Positions 41,950 to 51,022 of a stretch of DNA of 64,000 bases are shown here, piece by piece. The number at the start of each line of letters is the position of its first letter. Positions within the stretch are counted from its first letter, which is position 1. A program made the position numbers and the translations under genes. Under the pieces are notes generated by a model. That model had not been told where the DNA came from, did not search any database, and was given only the letters and a program-made list of their open reading frames with translations. Source of the DNA: Streptomyces sp. Go-475 (GTDB lineage: Bacteria; Actinomycetota; Actinomycetes; Streptomycetales; Streptomycetaceae); assembly GCF_003330845.1 (NCBI RefSeq), contig NZ_CP026121.1, positions 8,351,501 through 8,415,500 of the forward strand, in the 5' to 3' direction.

Positions 41950-43782
41950 GTGCATCTCCCCCACCAGCGCGGCCCGTTGCACGACCTCGCGGACACCCCG
42001 GAGGCGTACGACGCCGTCCTCGCGGACGTCACCGAGCAGGCCCTCGCCCGCATGACGCCCGAGGGCAACCTCGAACACCCCGACTGCGTCGACGACATCG
42101 GCGACACCTCCCTCGGCATCACCTCCCTGCTCGCCCTCGCCTGGCAGCGCACCAAGGACCCGCGGCTGCCGGAGGCGGTACGCCGCAGTCTCGCCTTCCA
42201 CCTGAGGGAGCGGGTCTACACCGAGGACAACCCGGGCTACCCCAACCTGCGGGTGCGCGACTCCGGGCTGCCGTACGCCCGGTACACCCTGGCGGCCGGC
42301 GCCCACCCCATCGGCGACTGGCCGAGCACGGTGTGGGCCCTGCTCCAGGCGGTGAACCTGCTGGACCTGGCCGACGGCCTGATCGACGACGGACAGCGCG
42401 CGGAACTGCTGGAGGTGGCCCACGGCTACTGGCGCTGGCTGACCGAGGCCACCTTCTTCAACCCGCAGGAGGCCGGCAACCAGGCCATCGGCTGCGTCGT
42501 CGGCGGCCTGATGCTGGCCCGGCACCTGCCGCCCGCGCAGGGCGACGCGGTACGGCGCGAGGCCCTGCGGCTCTACAGGGACGAGATCCGCGCCCACCGC
42601 GTCGCCGACCGCGGTGCCCTGCTGCCGCCCGAGCACGGCGGCGCCTACGACAACAACTACGGCCCGATCTCCCTGTCCTTCCTCGCCCAGGCCCACCGGG
42701 TCAGCGGCGAGGAGGTCTTCGCCGAGGACGGCGACGCTCTCGCCCGCTACATCGACGCCCGCCTCACGGGCGGCGGCTTCGACAACGGCGGCCCGCGCTA
42801 CAGCGAGCAGCACTCCGCCTTCGAGTCGGTGCTGGGCCTGCGCTACTTCGGCGCCCGCATCGGCTCCGACCTCGGCCGCTACCGGGGCGACAGCCGCTGG
42901 GCGCGGCACGCGTGCAAGGCGGACGGCGGCGTCGACGGCCACTTCGCGTGGATGCTGGTCTGGCAGATCCAGGACACCACGCGCTGGCACCGCACGCCCT
43001 CGACGGCTCCGGCCCGCCACCAGCTGCGCGCGGGGTCGGTGTCGGTGGCCTTCGACACCCACATGACCCCGTCGCTGATCGAGGCGGCCGGCACGTACTA
43101 CCTCCCGGCCGCGGTCAACCGCCAGCACGGCTTCGGCCCGGTCGCCGACGGCTTCCTGCTGTGCCGCCCGATGGGCGAGGTCCGCGTCCGGGACGTGACC
43201 GCCGACGGCCTGACGGCGAAGCTGGTCACCAAGCCGGTCGTCGGCCGCGACCACGTCCTGCGCCACGTGCGGTCCCTGTACGTCACCGACGGCACCACGC
43301 TCTGGACGACGGTCGCCGTGGAACGCCTCCCGGGCACGCCGTACCTGCTCGCAGGTCTGCCGTACGCCACCGACGACGGCGACCGCGTCCGCAGGACCGC
43401 CGAGCCGAGGGTCACGGCGGCGGGCGCCCTCCGCCTGACCCACCCGGCCTCCGGCGACCCGCACCACTTCGACGCCCGCGCGTCCGTCACCCAGGAGCAG
43501 GCGGCCTTCGCCCTGGCCGCCGACCCGCGCGGCTACGGCAACCCCGACGAGGGCTGGCGCCACCTGGTCGCCTCGACCGCCCTGGAGGCCGAACCGGCCC
43601 CCGGCGCGCCCGCGGACCTGCACGTCTTCGCGGTCCGCTACGGCCCGGGCGACGACGCCTTCACACCGGCGTTCGTGCGCGAAGGGGCAGCTCTCCGGGT
43701 CCGCACCGAGGCCTTCACGGCGGTGATCGGCGACCCGGCGGGCGACGCGCACGCGGAACCGGAACTGACGCTCTCCACCTGA
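41950..43782 (+). CDS. Putative alpha/alpha-toroid carbohydrate-active enzyme, specificity unknown
   Basis: This 610-residue cytoplasmic protein has no signal peptide. Residues about 30-330 are helical with paired aromatic/acidic motifs: NPQEAGNQAIGC, AYDNNYGPISLSF and PRYSEQHSAFESVLGLRYF. This fits an (alpha/alpha) toroid. Residues 350-600 appear to be a beta-sandwich, with FDTHMTPSLIEAAGTYYLP. The two-domain plan is that of polysaccharide lyases and heparinase II/III-like enzymes, but I cannot name a family. The GTG at 41950 lies 7 bases after the permease stop. Lack of export implies that it acts on imported oligosaccharides. Confidence 0.7.
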   Translation: MHLPHQRGPLHDLADTPEAYDAVLADVTEQALARMTPEGNLEHPDCVDDIGDTSLGITSLLALAWQRTKDPRLPEAVRRSLAFHLRERVYTEDNPGYPNLRVRDSGLPYARYTLAAGAHPIGDWPSTVWALLQAVNLLDLADGLIDDGQRAELLEVAHGYWRWLTEATFFNPQEAGNQAIGCVVGGLMLARHLPPAQGDAVRREALRLYRDEIRAHRVADRGALLPPEHGGAYDNNYGPISLSFLAQAHRVSGEEVFAEDGDALARYIDARLTGGGFDNGGPRYSEQHSAFESVLGLRYFGARIGSDLGRYRGDSRWARHACKADGGVDGHFAWMLVWQIQDTTRWHRTPSTAPARHQLRAGSVSVAFDTHMTPSLIEAAGTYYLPAAVNRQHGFGPVADGFLLCRPMGEVRVRDVTADGLTAKLVTKPVVGRDHVLRHVRSLYVTDGTTLWTTVAVERLPGTPYLLAGLPYATDDGDRVRRTAEPRVTAAGALRLTHPASGDPHHFDARASVTQEQAAFALAADPRGYGNPDEGWRHLVASTALEAEPAPGAPADLHVFAVRYGPGDDAFTPAFVREGAALRVRTEAFTAVIGDPAGDAHAEPELTLST

Positions 43783-43789
43783 GGGCGGC

Positions 43790-44491
43790 TCACCCGTTGC
43801 GCTGCGGCGGATGGGGCGGCCACGGCCCGAGAGCGGGCAGCCCCTCCGCCGCCACGGGCGACGCGGCGGGGGTGCGTCCGGCCAGCCAGGCGGCCAGGTC
43901 GCGCACCCGCCCGGTGACCACCGGGCCGGACCCGTCGCCGGCGGACCATTCCCGGGACACGTCCCCGGCGCGCACGCGCGTGCCGTCCGGCAGCCGGCAC
44001 AGCAGGAAGTCGATGGCGTGGCAGGCCAGTTCCACGGGCCAGTCCGCCGGCCGGACGCCCAGGTCCAGGTCGACCATGTGGATCCACGCCTCACGCCAGC
44101 GGGCGTGGACCGTCGCGGAGAGGTCCGCGTCGCGGAAGGTCACCGGGCGGCCCCAGTCCGCGTCGTCGAGACGCCCCCAGACCGCCTCCAGTTCGGCCGT
44201 GCGCGCGGCGAGCGCGGCCCGGTGCTCGGCGGCGCTGCGCCCCGCGCCCGCCTCGATGATCGCGTTGCGCTCCTCGACTCCGCCGTCGTAGGCGGGCACG
44301 AGTTCTCCCCGCAGGGCGTGTTCCGCGAGCCGGGCGAACATGCGGGCGTTGTCGGTGAGATGGGCCAGGACGTGCCCGCGCGACCAGGACGGAAGGGCGG
44401 ACGCGGCACGGACCTGCTCGTCGTCGAGCGGGGCGACGAGACGCGCCAGCGCCCGGTGGGCTTCGATCACGTCGGCCACGGGAGGTCGCAT
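43790..44491 (-). CDS. Mycothiol-dependent maleylpyruvate isomerase-like (DinB-fold) protein
   Basis: This 233-residue protein has a DinB four-helix domain with metal-type histidines in SWSRGHVLAHLTDN near 38-50 and REAWIHMVDLDLG near 135-147, matching the MDMPI N-terminal pattern. EERNAIIEAGAGRSAAEHRA lies between them, and a C-terminal 70-residue domain follows. The family includes mycothiol-dependent maleylpyruvate isomerase, but most members have unknown substrates. It follows the acetyltransferase gene by 11 bases on the same strand. Confidence 0.83.
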   Translation of the reverse strand: MRPPVADVIEAHRALARLVAPLDDEQVRAASALPSWSRGHVLAHLTDNARMFARLAEHALRGELVPAYDGGVEERNAIIEAGAGRSAAEHRAALAARTAELEAVWGRLDDADWGRPVTFRDADLSATVHARWREAWIHMVDLDLGVRPADWPVELACHAIDFLLCRLPDGTRVRAGDVSREWSAGDGSGPVVTGRVRDLAAWLAGRTPAASPVAAEGLPALGPWPPHPPQRNG

Positions 44492-44502
44492 GAGCCGCCC
44501 CG

Positions 44503-45009
44503 CTAGACGTCGCTCGCGGGTGCCTGGGCCGCGAGCTCCTCGAGAGGCGCCCCGCTGAGCCGGCACACCTTCCACTCGTCCAGGAGCTCCGCGCCGAGCG
44601 ACTTGTAGAAGCCGATCGCCGGCTCGTTCCAGTCGAGCACCCACCATTCGAACCGGTCGTAGCCGTGGCGCCGGCAGAGCGCGGCGAGGGACGCGAGCAG
44701 CGCCCTGCCGTGTCCGCCACCGCGCGCCGAGGGCCGTACGTACAGGTCCTCCAGATGCATGCCCCGCGTCCCCGTCCAGGTCGAGAAGCGCGGGAACCAC
44801 AGGGCGTACCCCGCGGCCTCGCCCGTCTCGTCGTCCTCGGCGATCAGCGCGAAGGCGGCCGGATGAGCCCCGAACAGCGCCTCGCGCAGCTGCTCCTCGG
44901 TGGCCCGGGCCTGCTCCACGGCCCGTTCGTACGCGGCGAGTTCACGGATCATCGTCCGGATCTCGGGGATGTCGTTCACGGTGGCTGACCTGATCATGCG
45001 TTCGATCAT
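44503..45009 (-). CDS. SSAT-like GNAT acetyltransferase
   Basis: This protein of about 168 residues has an acetyl-CoA loop LYVRPSARGGGHGRALLASL (near 95-112) and a C-terminal signature DRFEWWVLDWNEPAIGFYKS followed by LGAELLDEW. Both are typical of the diamine/thialysine N-acetyltransferase (SSAT) branch of GNAT. It likely acetylates a polyamine or amino-thioether; the exact substrate is unknown. ATGs at 45009 and 44997 are both possible. It overlaps closely with the kinase gene upstream (gap of 3 bases), forming a three-gene leftward unit. Confidence 0.87.
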   Translation of the reverse strand: MIERMIRSATVNDIPEIRTMIRELAAYERAVEQARATEEQLREALFGAHPAAFALIAEDDETGEAAGYALWFPRFSTWTGTRGMHLEDLYVRPSARGGGHGRALLASLAALCRRHGYDRFEWWVLDWNEPAIGFYKSLGAELLDEWKVCRLSGAPLEELAAQAPASDV

Positions 45010-45012
45010 GCC

Positions 45013-45681
45013 TCATCGCCGCGGAGCGGGGAAACGTTCCGGTAGCGCCTGCCCCGGCACCACCAGGTCCGCCCGGTCCCGGGTCGCGGCGACCAGCTCG
45101 GCGTTGCGCTCGTCCGAGCGCAGCACCCACTCCACCGCCTCCCGGTGGGACTTGCCGAACTGCTCGTGCCGGGCGACCAGCCGGCGGACGCGCTCGCCCT
45201 CCGGGAGTTCGCAGAACCACACCTCGTCGAGGCGGGAACGGACCCGGGCCCAGGCGCCGGTCTCCAGCAGCAGGTAGTTGCCCTCCGTGACGACCAGCCG
45301 GACCGTCGGCGGCACCGGGATCGCCCCCGCGATCGGCTGCTCCAGGACGCGCTCGAAGCCGGGCGCGTAGACCGTGTCGTCGTCCGCCTGGGCGCGCAGC
45401 CGCCCGAGCAGCGCCGCGTACCCGGCCGCGTCGAACGTGTCGGGCGCGCCCTTGCGGTCCCGGCGGCCGAGCCGCTCCAGTTCGGCGTCGGCGAGGTGGA
45501 AGCCGTCCATCGGGACGTGCGCCACCCAGGGGTCGCCGGTTCCGTTCAGCTCCCGCACCAGATGCTCGGCGAGCGTCGACTTGCCCGCGCCGGGGCTGCC
45601 GGCGATGCCGAGGATCGCGCGTCGGCCGTCCCGCGGGAGGGCCCGGGCGCGCCGGACGAGGTCGTCGAAGGTGAGCGGCAC
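45013..45681 (-). CDS. Uridine/pantothenate-kinase-like P-loop kinase
   Basis: This 222-residue kinase of the nucleoside/nucleotide kinase superfamily has Walker A GIAGSPGAGKST near 24-35, substrate-site HVPMDGFHLADAELERLGRR near 55-74 and EGNYLLLE near 133-140, with a lid region RVRRLVARHEQFGKS. These are the hallmarks of the YggC/FrcK-like branch that phosphorylates small alcohols or sugars. The GTG at 45681 is chosen as the family start; the frame to 45762 runs into the divergent gene. The substrate is unassigned. Confidence 0.85.
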   Translation of the reverse strand: MPLTFDDLVRRARALPRDGRRAILGIAGSPGAGKSTLAEHLVRELNGTGDPWVAHVPMDGFHLADAELERLGRRDRKGAPDTFDAAGYAALLGRLRAQADDDTVYAPGFERVLEQPIAGAIPVPPTVRLVVTEGNYLLLETGAWARVRSRLDEVWFCELPEGERVRRLVARHEQFGKSHREAVEWVLRSDERNAELVAATRDRADLVVPGQALPERFPAPRR

Positions 45682-45743
45682 ACAGCCGAGTGTGTCACCC
45701 TGCGCCCAGGACCGTCCGGCACGGGGGAGAAAGGAGCCGCACC

Positions 45744-46139
45744 GTGTCCGACGACGAAACACGGATCCGCGCGTTGATCACCCACTGGGCCGAGTCCGTC
45801 CACCGGGGCGACCTCGACGGCGTCCTCGCCGACCACGCCGAGGACCTCGTCATGTACGACGTCCCGCCGCCCCACGAGGGCATCCACGGACTGGCCGCCT
45901 ACCGCGCCGCGTGGCCGCCGTTCTTCGAGTGGCAGGCCCAGGGCGCGCGCTTCGAGATCGACACCCTCGACGTCACCGCCGGCGCCGACACCGCCTACGC
46001 CCACGCGCTGCTGCGCTGCGGCACCCCCGAGGAACTGGCCGAACGCCCCACGCTGCGCCTGCGCCTGACGTTCGGCCTGCGCAAGGAGCACGGCCGCTGG
46101 CTGGTGGCGCACGAGCACCACTCCTTCCCGCACGACTGA
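45744..46139 (+). CDS. SnoaL/NTF2-like protein
   Basis: This 131-residue protein is of the YybH-type NTF2 superfamily. ALITHWAESVHRGDLDGVLA is followed by HAEDLVMYDVPPPHEGIHGL and the closing strands LRLTFGLRKEHGRWLVAHEH. These proteins commonly bind small ligands or act as ketosteroid-isomerase-like enzymes; the substrate is unknown. The GTG at 45744 is fixed by AAGGAG 7 bases upstream. It is divergent from the kinase gene (63 bases apart). Confidence 0.83.
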   Translation: MSDDETRIRALITHWAESVHRGDLDGVLADHAEDLVMYDVPPPHEGIHGLAAYRAAWPPFFEWQAQGARFEIDTLDVTAGADTAYAHALLRCGTPEELAERPTLRLRLTFGLRKEHGRWLVAHEHHSFPHD

Positions 46140-46153
46140 GCCGCCCCGTCGCG

Positions 46154-46177
46154 GTGAGTGTGGCGTGCGCCACTCAC
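46154..46177. promoter_or_regulatory. Inverted repeat before the GH65 operon
   Basis: GTGAGTG - 10 bases - CACTCAC has perfect 7-bp arms, and the inner TGGCG/CGCCA adds partial symmetry. It lies 15 bases after the NTF2-like stop and 32 bases before the phosphoglucomutase ATG. It may be an operator for the operon or the terminator of the preceding gene. Sequence alone does not decide. Confidence 0.5.
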
Positions 46178-46208
46178 TGGACGGGCCCGGTCTGGGAACC
46201 GGACCTGT

Positions 46209-46946
46209 ATGACGCAGCTCGGCCTACCCGACGACATCCACGCCTGCCTCTTCGACCTCGACGGCGTCGTCACCCGGACGGCCGTCGTGCACGCGGCCGC
46301 CTGGAAGGAGATGTTCGACGCCTTCCTGCGCGACCGGGACGGCGAGGACTTCCGGCCGTTCGACGCGGCCGACTACGACGAGTACGTCGACGGCCGGCCG
46401 CGCGCCGACGGCGTGCGCACCTTCCTCGCCTCCCGCGGCATCGACCTGCCCGACGGCGACCCGGACGACCCACCCGGCGCCGGGACGGTGCACGGCCTCG
46501 GCAACCGCAAGAACGAGCTGGTCCTGGAGAAGATCCGCACCGACGGCGTCGAGGCCTACGAGGGCACCCTGCGCTACCTGGAGGTGGTCCGCGCCCACGG
46601 GCTGAGCACCGCGATCGTCTCCTCCAGCGCCAACTGCCGCGACGTACTGCGCTCGATCGGCGCCGAGCACTTCTTCGACGTGCGGATCGACGGCGTGGTC
46701 GCCGCCCAGCGCGAGCTGCCCGGCAAACCGCACCCCGACACCTTCCTGGCCGCCGCCGAGGACCTCGGCGTCGAACCGGCCCGGTGCGCCGTCTTCGAGG
46801 ACGCCCTCGCCGGCATGGACGCGGGCCGCGCGGGCCGGTTCGGCTACGTCGTCGGAGTCGACCGCGTCGGGCAGGGCGACGCCCTGTACGCGCACGGCGC
46901 AGACATCGTGGTGAAGGACCTCGCCGACCTGGGGGAGACCAAGTGA
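46209..46946 (+). CDS. Beta-phosphoglucomutase (HAD family)
   Basis: This 245-residue HAD phosphatase-fold mutase has a nucleophile motif FDLDGVVTRTA (15-25), a cap domain from about 30 to 100, IVSSSANC near 138, KPHPDTFLAAAEDLGV and the acidic motif VFEDALAGMDAG. It would convert beta-glucose 1-phosphate to glucose 6-phosphate. The next gene, a GH65 phosphorylase, starts within its stop codon (GTGA), so both are made together. ATG 46209 is the first conserved start. Confidence 0.92.
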   Translation: MTQLGLPDDIHACLFDLDGVVTRTAVVHAAAWKEMFDAFLRDRDGEDFRPFDAADYDEYVDGRPRADGVRTFLASRGIDLPDGDPDDPPGAGTVHGLGNRKNELVLEKIRTDGVEAYEGTLRYLEVVRAHGLSTAIVSSSANCRDVLRSIGAEHFFDVRIDGVVAAQRELPGKPHPDTFLAAAEDLGVEPARCAVFEDALAGMDAGRAGRFGYVVGVDRVGQGDALYAHGADIVVKDLADLGETK

Positions 46947-49306
46947 TCGCACAGCGGGCGTACGGCGTCGAACCCTGGACCGTGCGCGAGACGGAGCTCG
47001 ACCTGGACGTCCTGGCCCAGAGCGAGTCCGTGTTCGCCCTGTCCAACGGCCACGTCGGCTGGCGCGGCAACCTCGACGAGGGCGAACCCCACGGCCTGCC
47101 CGGCTCCTACCTCAACGGCGTCCACGAACTGCACCCGCTGCCCTACGCCGAGGCCGGCTACGGCTATCCCGAGTCCGGCCAGACGTCGATCAACGTCACC
47201 AACGGCAAGGTGCTGCGCCTCCTGGTCGACGACGAGCCGTTCGACCTGCGCTACGGGCGGCTCGTCACCCACGAGCGCACCCTGGACCTGCGCCGGGGCG
47301 TGCTGGAGCGGGTCTGCGAGTGGACCTCCCCGGCCGGCTCGACCGTCCGGGTGCGCTCCACCCGGCTGGTCTCCCTCACCCAGCGGGCGATCGCCGCCGT
47401 GGCCTACGAGGTGGAGCCCGTCGACAGCCGGACCCGGGTCGTCGTCCAGTCGGAGCTGGTCGCCAACGAGAGCCTGCCCGAGCCGGACGGCGACCCGCGT
47501 GCCGCCCGGGCGCTGAAGTCGCCGCTGGAGCCGGAGGAGGACCTCGCCTCGGGCAGCAGGCTGCGCCTGGTCCACCGCACCCGCCGCAGCGGCCTCAGGG
47601 TCGCGGTCGCCGCCGACCACACCGTGACCGGCCCCGAACGGACCACCACGAGCAGCGAGAGCAACGTCGACGTCGCCCGGCTGACCATCACCTCCGTCCT
47701 GGAGCCGGGGGAGCGGCTGCGGGTGGAGAAACTGGTCGCCCACGGCTGGTCCGGCGCCCGCTCCCGGCCCGCGATGAGCGACCAGGTCGAGGCCGCGCTG
47801 GCGGCGGCCGCGCACAGCGGCTGGTGGGGCCTCCTGAAGGACCAGCGGGCCTACCTCGACGACTTCTGGGCGCGCGCCGACGTCGAGATCGACGGCGACG
47901 AGGAGATCCAGCAGGCCGTCCGCTTCGCCCTCTTCCACGTCCTGCAGGCCGGGGCCCGTGCCGAACAGCGCGCCATCCCCGCCAAGGGACTCACCGGCTC
48001 CGGCTACGACGGCCACGCCTTCTGGGACACCGAGGCGTTCGTCCTGCCGCTGCTGACCCACACCGCGCCGGACGCCGCCGCCGAGGCGCTGCGCTGGCGC
48101 CTCGACACCCTGCCCGCCGCCCGGGAACGCGCGGCCCAGCTCGGCCTGCGCGGCGCCGCGTTCCCCTGGCGCACCATCGAGGGCTCGGAAGGCTCCGCCT
48201 ACTGGCCGGCCGGCACGGCGGCCTTCCACGTCGGGGCCGACATCGCCGACGCCGTGGTGCGGTACGTGGCGGTCACCGGCGACGAGGACTTCGAACGCGA
48301 GGTCGGCGTGGAGCTGCTGGTGGAGACCGCCCGCCTGTGGCGCTCCCTCGGCCACCACGACGACCGGGGCGTCTTCCACATCGACGGCGTCACCGGCCCC
48401 GACGAGTACAGCGCGATCGCCGACGACAACACCTACACCAACCTCATGGCCCGGGCGAACCTGCTGGCCGCCGCCGACGCCTGCAAACGCCACCCCGACG
48501 AGGCGGCACGGCTCGGCGCCGACGAGGAGGAGCGCGCCGCCTGGCGGGACGCCGCCGAGGCCGTGCACGTCCCCTACAACGACGAACTCGGCGTGCACGA
48601 ACAGCACGCCGGCTTCACCCGCTACCAGCGCTGGGACTTCGAGCGCACGAGCCCGGACCAGTACCCGCTGATGCTCCACTTCCCCTACTTCGACCTGTAC
48701 CGCAAGCAGGTGATCAAGCAGGCGGACCTGGTGCTGGCGATGTACACCTGCGGCAGCTTCTTCGAGGAGGCCTTCGACAACGACGCCGAGGAGCAGATCG
48801 CCCGCAACTTCGCCTACTACGAGCCGCTGACCGTGCGGGACTCCTCCCTGTCCGCCTGCGTCCAGGCCGTCATGGCCGCCCGGACCGGACACCTCGACCT
48901 GGCCTGCGCCTACACGGCCGAGGCCGCGCTGATGGACCTCGGCGACCTGGAGCACAACACCCGCGACGGACTGCACATCGCCTCGCTGGCCGGCACCTGG
49001 ATGGCGCTGGTCGCCGGGTTCGGCGGCATGCGGTGCGCCGACGGCACCCTGCGGTTCGCCCCGCGCCTGCCCGAGCGGTACAGCCGGCTGGCCTTCACGG
49101 TCGGGTTCCTCGGCCGGTGCCTGCGCGTGGAGCTGACCGCCGGTCAGGCCACGTACACCCTGCGCTCCGGAGCGCCCCTGACGATCCGTCACCACGGCAC
49201 CGAGCTGACGGTGAACCAGGACGCCCCCGTCACCCGGCCCGTCCCCCCGCCGGTCCCTCGCCCGGCCCCGAACCAGCCCCCGCACCGGGCCCCGAACACC
49301 CGCTGA
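46943..49306 (+). CDS. GH65 disaccharide phosphorylase (maltose/trehalose/kojibiose type)
   Basis: This 787-residue GH65 enzyme has an N-terminal beta-sandwich (about 1-260), a linker, a (alpha/alpha)6 catalytic barrel (about 310-680) and a small C-terminal beta domain. The catalytic acid is Glu488 in TGPDEYSAI. The substrate-site segment is YDGHAFWDTEAFVLP near 350-365, and phosphate-binding residues fall near RDGLHIASLAGTW. It would split an alpha-linked glucose disaccharide with phosphate to give beta-glucose 1-phosphate, used by the coupled mutase. The exact disaccharide is not determined. The last ~30 residues are Pro-rich and unusual. Confidence 0.92.
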   Translation: MIAQRAYGVEPWTVRETELDLDVLAQSESVFALSNGHVGWRGNLDEGEPHGLPGSYLNGVHELHPLPYAEAGYGYPESGQTSINVTNGKVLRLLVDDEPFDLRYGRLVTHERTLDLRRGVLERVCEWTSPAGSTVRVRSTRLVSLTQRAIAAVAYEVEPVDSRTRVVVQSELVANESLPEPDGDPRAARALKSPLEPEEDLASGSRLRLVHRTRRSGLRVAVAADHTVTGPERTTTSSESNVDVARLTITSVLEPGERLRVEKLVAHGWSGARSRPAMSDQVEAALAAAAHSGWWGLLKDQRAYLDDFWARADVEIDGDEEIQQAVRFALFHVLQAGARAEQRAIPAKGLTGSGYDGHAFWDTEAFVLPLLTHTAPDAAAEALRWRLDTLPAARERAAQLGLRGAAFPWRTIEGSEGSAYWPAGTAAFHVGADIADAVVRYVAVTGDEDFEREVGVELLVETARLWRSLGHHDDRGVFHIDGVTGPDEYSAIADDNTYTNLMARANLLAAADACKRHPDEAARLGADEEERAAWRDAAEAVHVPYNDELGVHEQHAGFTRYQRWDFERTSPDQYPLMLHFPYFDLYRKQVIKQADLVLAMYTCGSFFEEAFDNDAEEQIARNFAYYEPLTVRDSSLSACVQAVMAARTGHLDLACAYTAEAALMDLGDLEHNTRDGLHIASLAGTWMALVAGFGGMRCADGTLRFAPRLPERYSRLAFTVGFLGRCLRVELTAGQATYTLRSGAPLTIRHHGTELTVNQDAPVTRPVPPPVPRPAPNQPPHRAPNTR

Positions 49307-49459
49307 CCACCCAGTTCAGGTCACGCACTTGGCCGTATTCCACCCTGCATCGCCCCACCGCGCGGGTTAGCTTGGCCGTGTTTTACGATCATCCGGCTTT
49401 CAGCCCGACCGGGTGGGAGGTCGCAGCGTCCCTACGGCGCGTAGGGAAAGGGGTGGACG

Positions 49460-50950
49460 ATGACCGACGGCGCGAACGCCATTCTCGTTCGTATGCGAAG
49501 ACGCGAGCAGACCGGCGCGACGGGGACGGTCCGCAAGCGGCGCGGCGACCGGCCGCTCGCCGTACTGGCCGGCGTCTTCACCCTCGCCCAACTCCTCCTC
49601 GTCCGGCCCGTGCTGGGCCTCGGCTGGGACGAGATCGTCTACGTCAGCCAGGTCACCTCCCACCACCCGGCGGCCTTCTTCAGCGCCCCGCGCTCCCGCG
49701 GCGTCTCCCTGCTCGTCGCGCCCATCGCCTCCTGGTCGTCCTCCACGCCGCTGCTGCGCGTCTACCTCGCCCTGCTCTCCGGCCTCGCCCTCTACCTGGC
49801 CCTGCGCTGCTGGCGGGGCCTGTTCCCGACCCGCGTCCTGGTCGCCGGCGGCGCCCTCTTCGCCTCCCTGTGGGTGACCCTCTTCTACGGTCCGCAGGCC
49901 ATGCCCAACTACTGGGTCGCGATCGGCGCCCTGGTCAGCGTGGGCTGCTTCCTGCGGGCCCGGGCGGAACGTTCCGCCCCGGCGGCCCTGTGGGGCGTCG
50001 CCGCGGGCGCCACGCTCATGGCGTTGATGCGGCCCACCGACGCCGTCTACGTGACGGTGCCGCTGCTCGCCCTCGCGCTGCTGCGCCGCCACTGGCGCCT
50101 GCTCCTGGTGCTCGGGGCGGGCCTCGCGGCGGGCGCCGTCCCGTGGGTGATCGAGGCGTACCTGGGCCACGGCGGCCTGGGGCAGCGGCTGTCGGAGGCC
50201 TCGCGCATCCAGGGCGGACTCGGCTGGCAGATCGCCGTCGACGACCAGCTGCGCAGCCTGGGCGGACGGGCCCTGTGCCGGCCGTGCACCGGGCCGATGC
50301 CCCATCCCGTGGTCACCGTCTGGTGGTTCGTCCTGCCCGTACTGGCCGGCCTCGGCCTGGTCGTCGCGGCCCGGGCCCGGCGCCTGGAGCGGACCCTGCT
50401 CCCGCTGGCCTGCGCCGCCACGGCCGCCCTGCCCTACCTGTTCATGATCGGCTACGCCGCGCCCCGTTTCCTCCAGCCGGCCTACGCCCTGCTCCTGATC
50501 CCGGTCGCCGACGCCCTGTGGCACCTGGTCAGGGCCCCCGGCGGGAAGTGGCGCCCGGTGGCCGCCGCGCTGGTCGCCCTCGGCCTGGCCGGGCACCTGG
50601 CGGTGCAGACCGCCGTCCTGGAACGCACCGTGTCCCGCAACACCGAGAGCCGCCGCGACTGGGACCGCACCGCCGGGGAACTGCACCGCCTCGGCGTCCG
50701 CCCGCCCTGCCTGCTCGTCGGGCACGAGGCCATCCCGATCGGCTACTACACCGGCTGCTCCTCGGGCGCGACCGCCGGCCACAACGAGAACACCACCCCC
50801 GGGGCCATCCTGCGCACCGCCGAGCGCCTCCCGGTCGCCCACATCGCACCGGCCGGCGGCACACCGCCCCGCTACGCCCGCACCTGGCCCGTCCACCGGA
50901 TCTCGGACCTGGACGTCCGCGTCGCACCGCCGCCTCCCGGGGCAGGGTGA
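49460..50950 (+). CDS. PMT/ArnT-like membrane glycosyltransferase
   Basis: This 496-residue membrane protein has about 11 predicted helices. The GT-C acidic motif GLGWDEIVYV lies at about 53-62 between the first helices, followed by a loop with TSHHPAAFF. A C-terminal soluble domain (about 385-490) has a segment IPIGYYTGCSSGATAGHNEN. It resembles the other GT-C protein of this window only in fold. Two cysteines in CRPC (about 273-276) form a CxxC pair. The sugar donor and acceptor are unknown. It stands alone behind 150 gene-less bases. Confidence 0.83.
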   Translation: MTDGANAILVRMRRREQTGATGTVRKRRGDRPLAVLAGVFTLAQLLLVRPVLGLGWDEIVYVSQVTSHHPAAFFSAPRSRGVSLLVAPIASWSSSTPLLRVYLALLSGLALYLALRCWRGLFPTRVLVAGGALFASLWVTLFYGPQAMPNYWVAIGALVSVGCFLRARAERSAPAALWGVAAGATLMALMRPTDAVYVTVPLLALALLRRHWRLLLVLGAGLAAGAVPWVIEAYLGHGGLGQRLSEASRIQGGLGWQIAVDDQLRSLGGRALCRPCTGPMPHPVVTVWWFVLPVLAGLGLVVAARARRLERTLLPLACAATAALPYLFMIGYAAPRFLQPAYALLLIPVADALWHLVRAPGGKWRPVAAALVALGLAGHLAVQTAVLERTVSRNTESRRDWDRTAGELHRLGVRPPCLLVGHEAIPIGYYTGCSSGATAGHNENTTPGAILRTAERLPVAHIAPAGGTPPRYARTWPVHRISDLDVRVAPPPPGAG

Positions 50951-51022
50951 CGGCGTCCGCGTTTCCCGCCCGTCCCGTTCAGGTAGGACACGCTTGACGG
51001 TCACGAACGAGGGGGGACGGAC

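Noticed and set aside
45374..49306. Single 1310-codon fusion of kinase-antisense, HAD and GH65 regions
   Set aside because: Only the GH65 part from 46943 is coding in this frame; the upstream part is antisense or in the wrong frame, and the phosphoglucomutase uses another frame with clear motifs.
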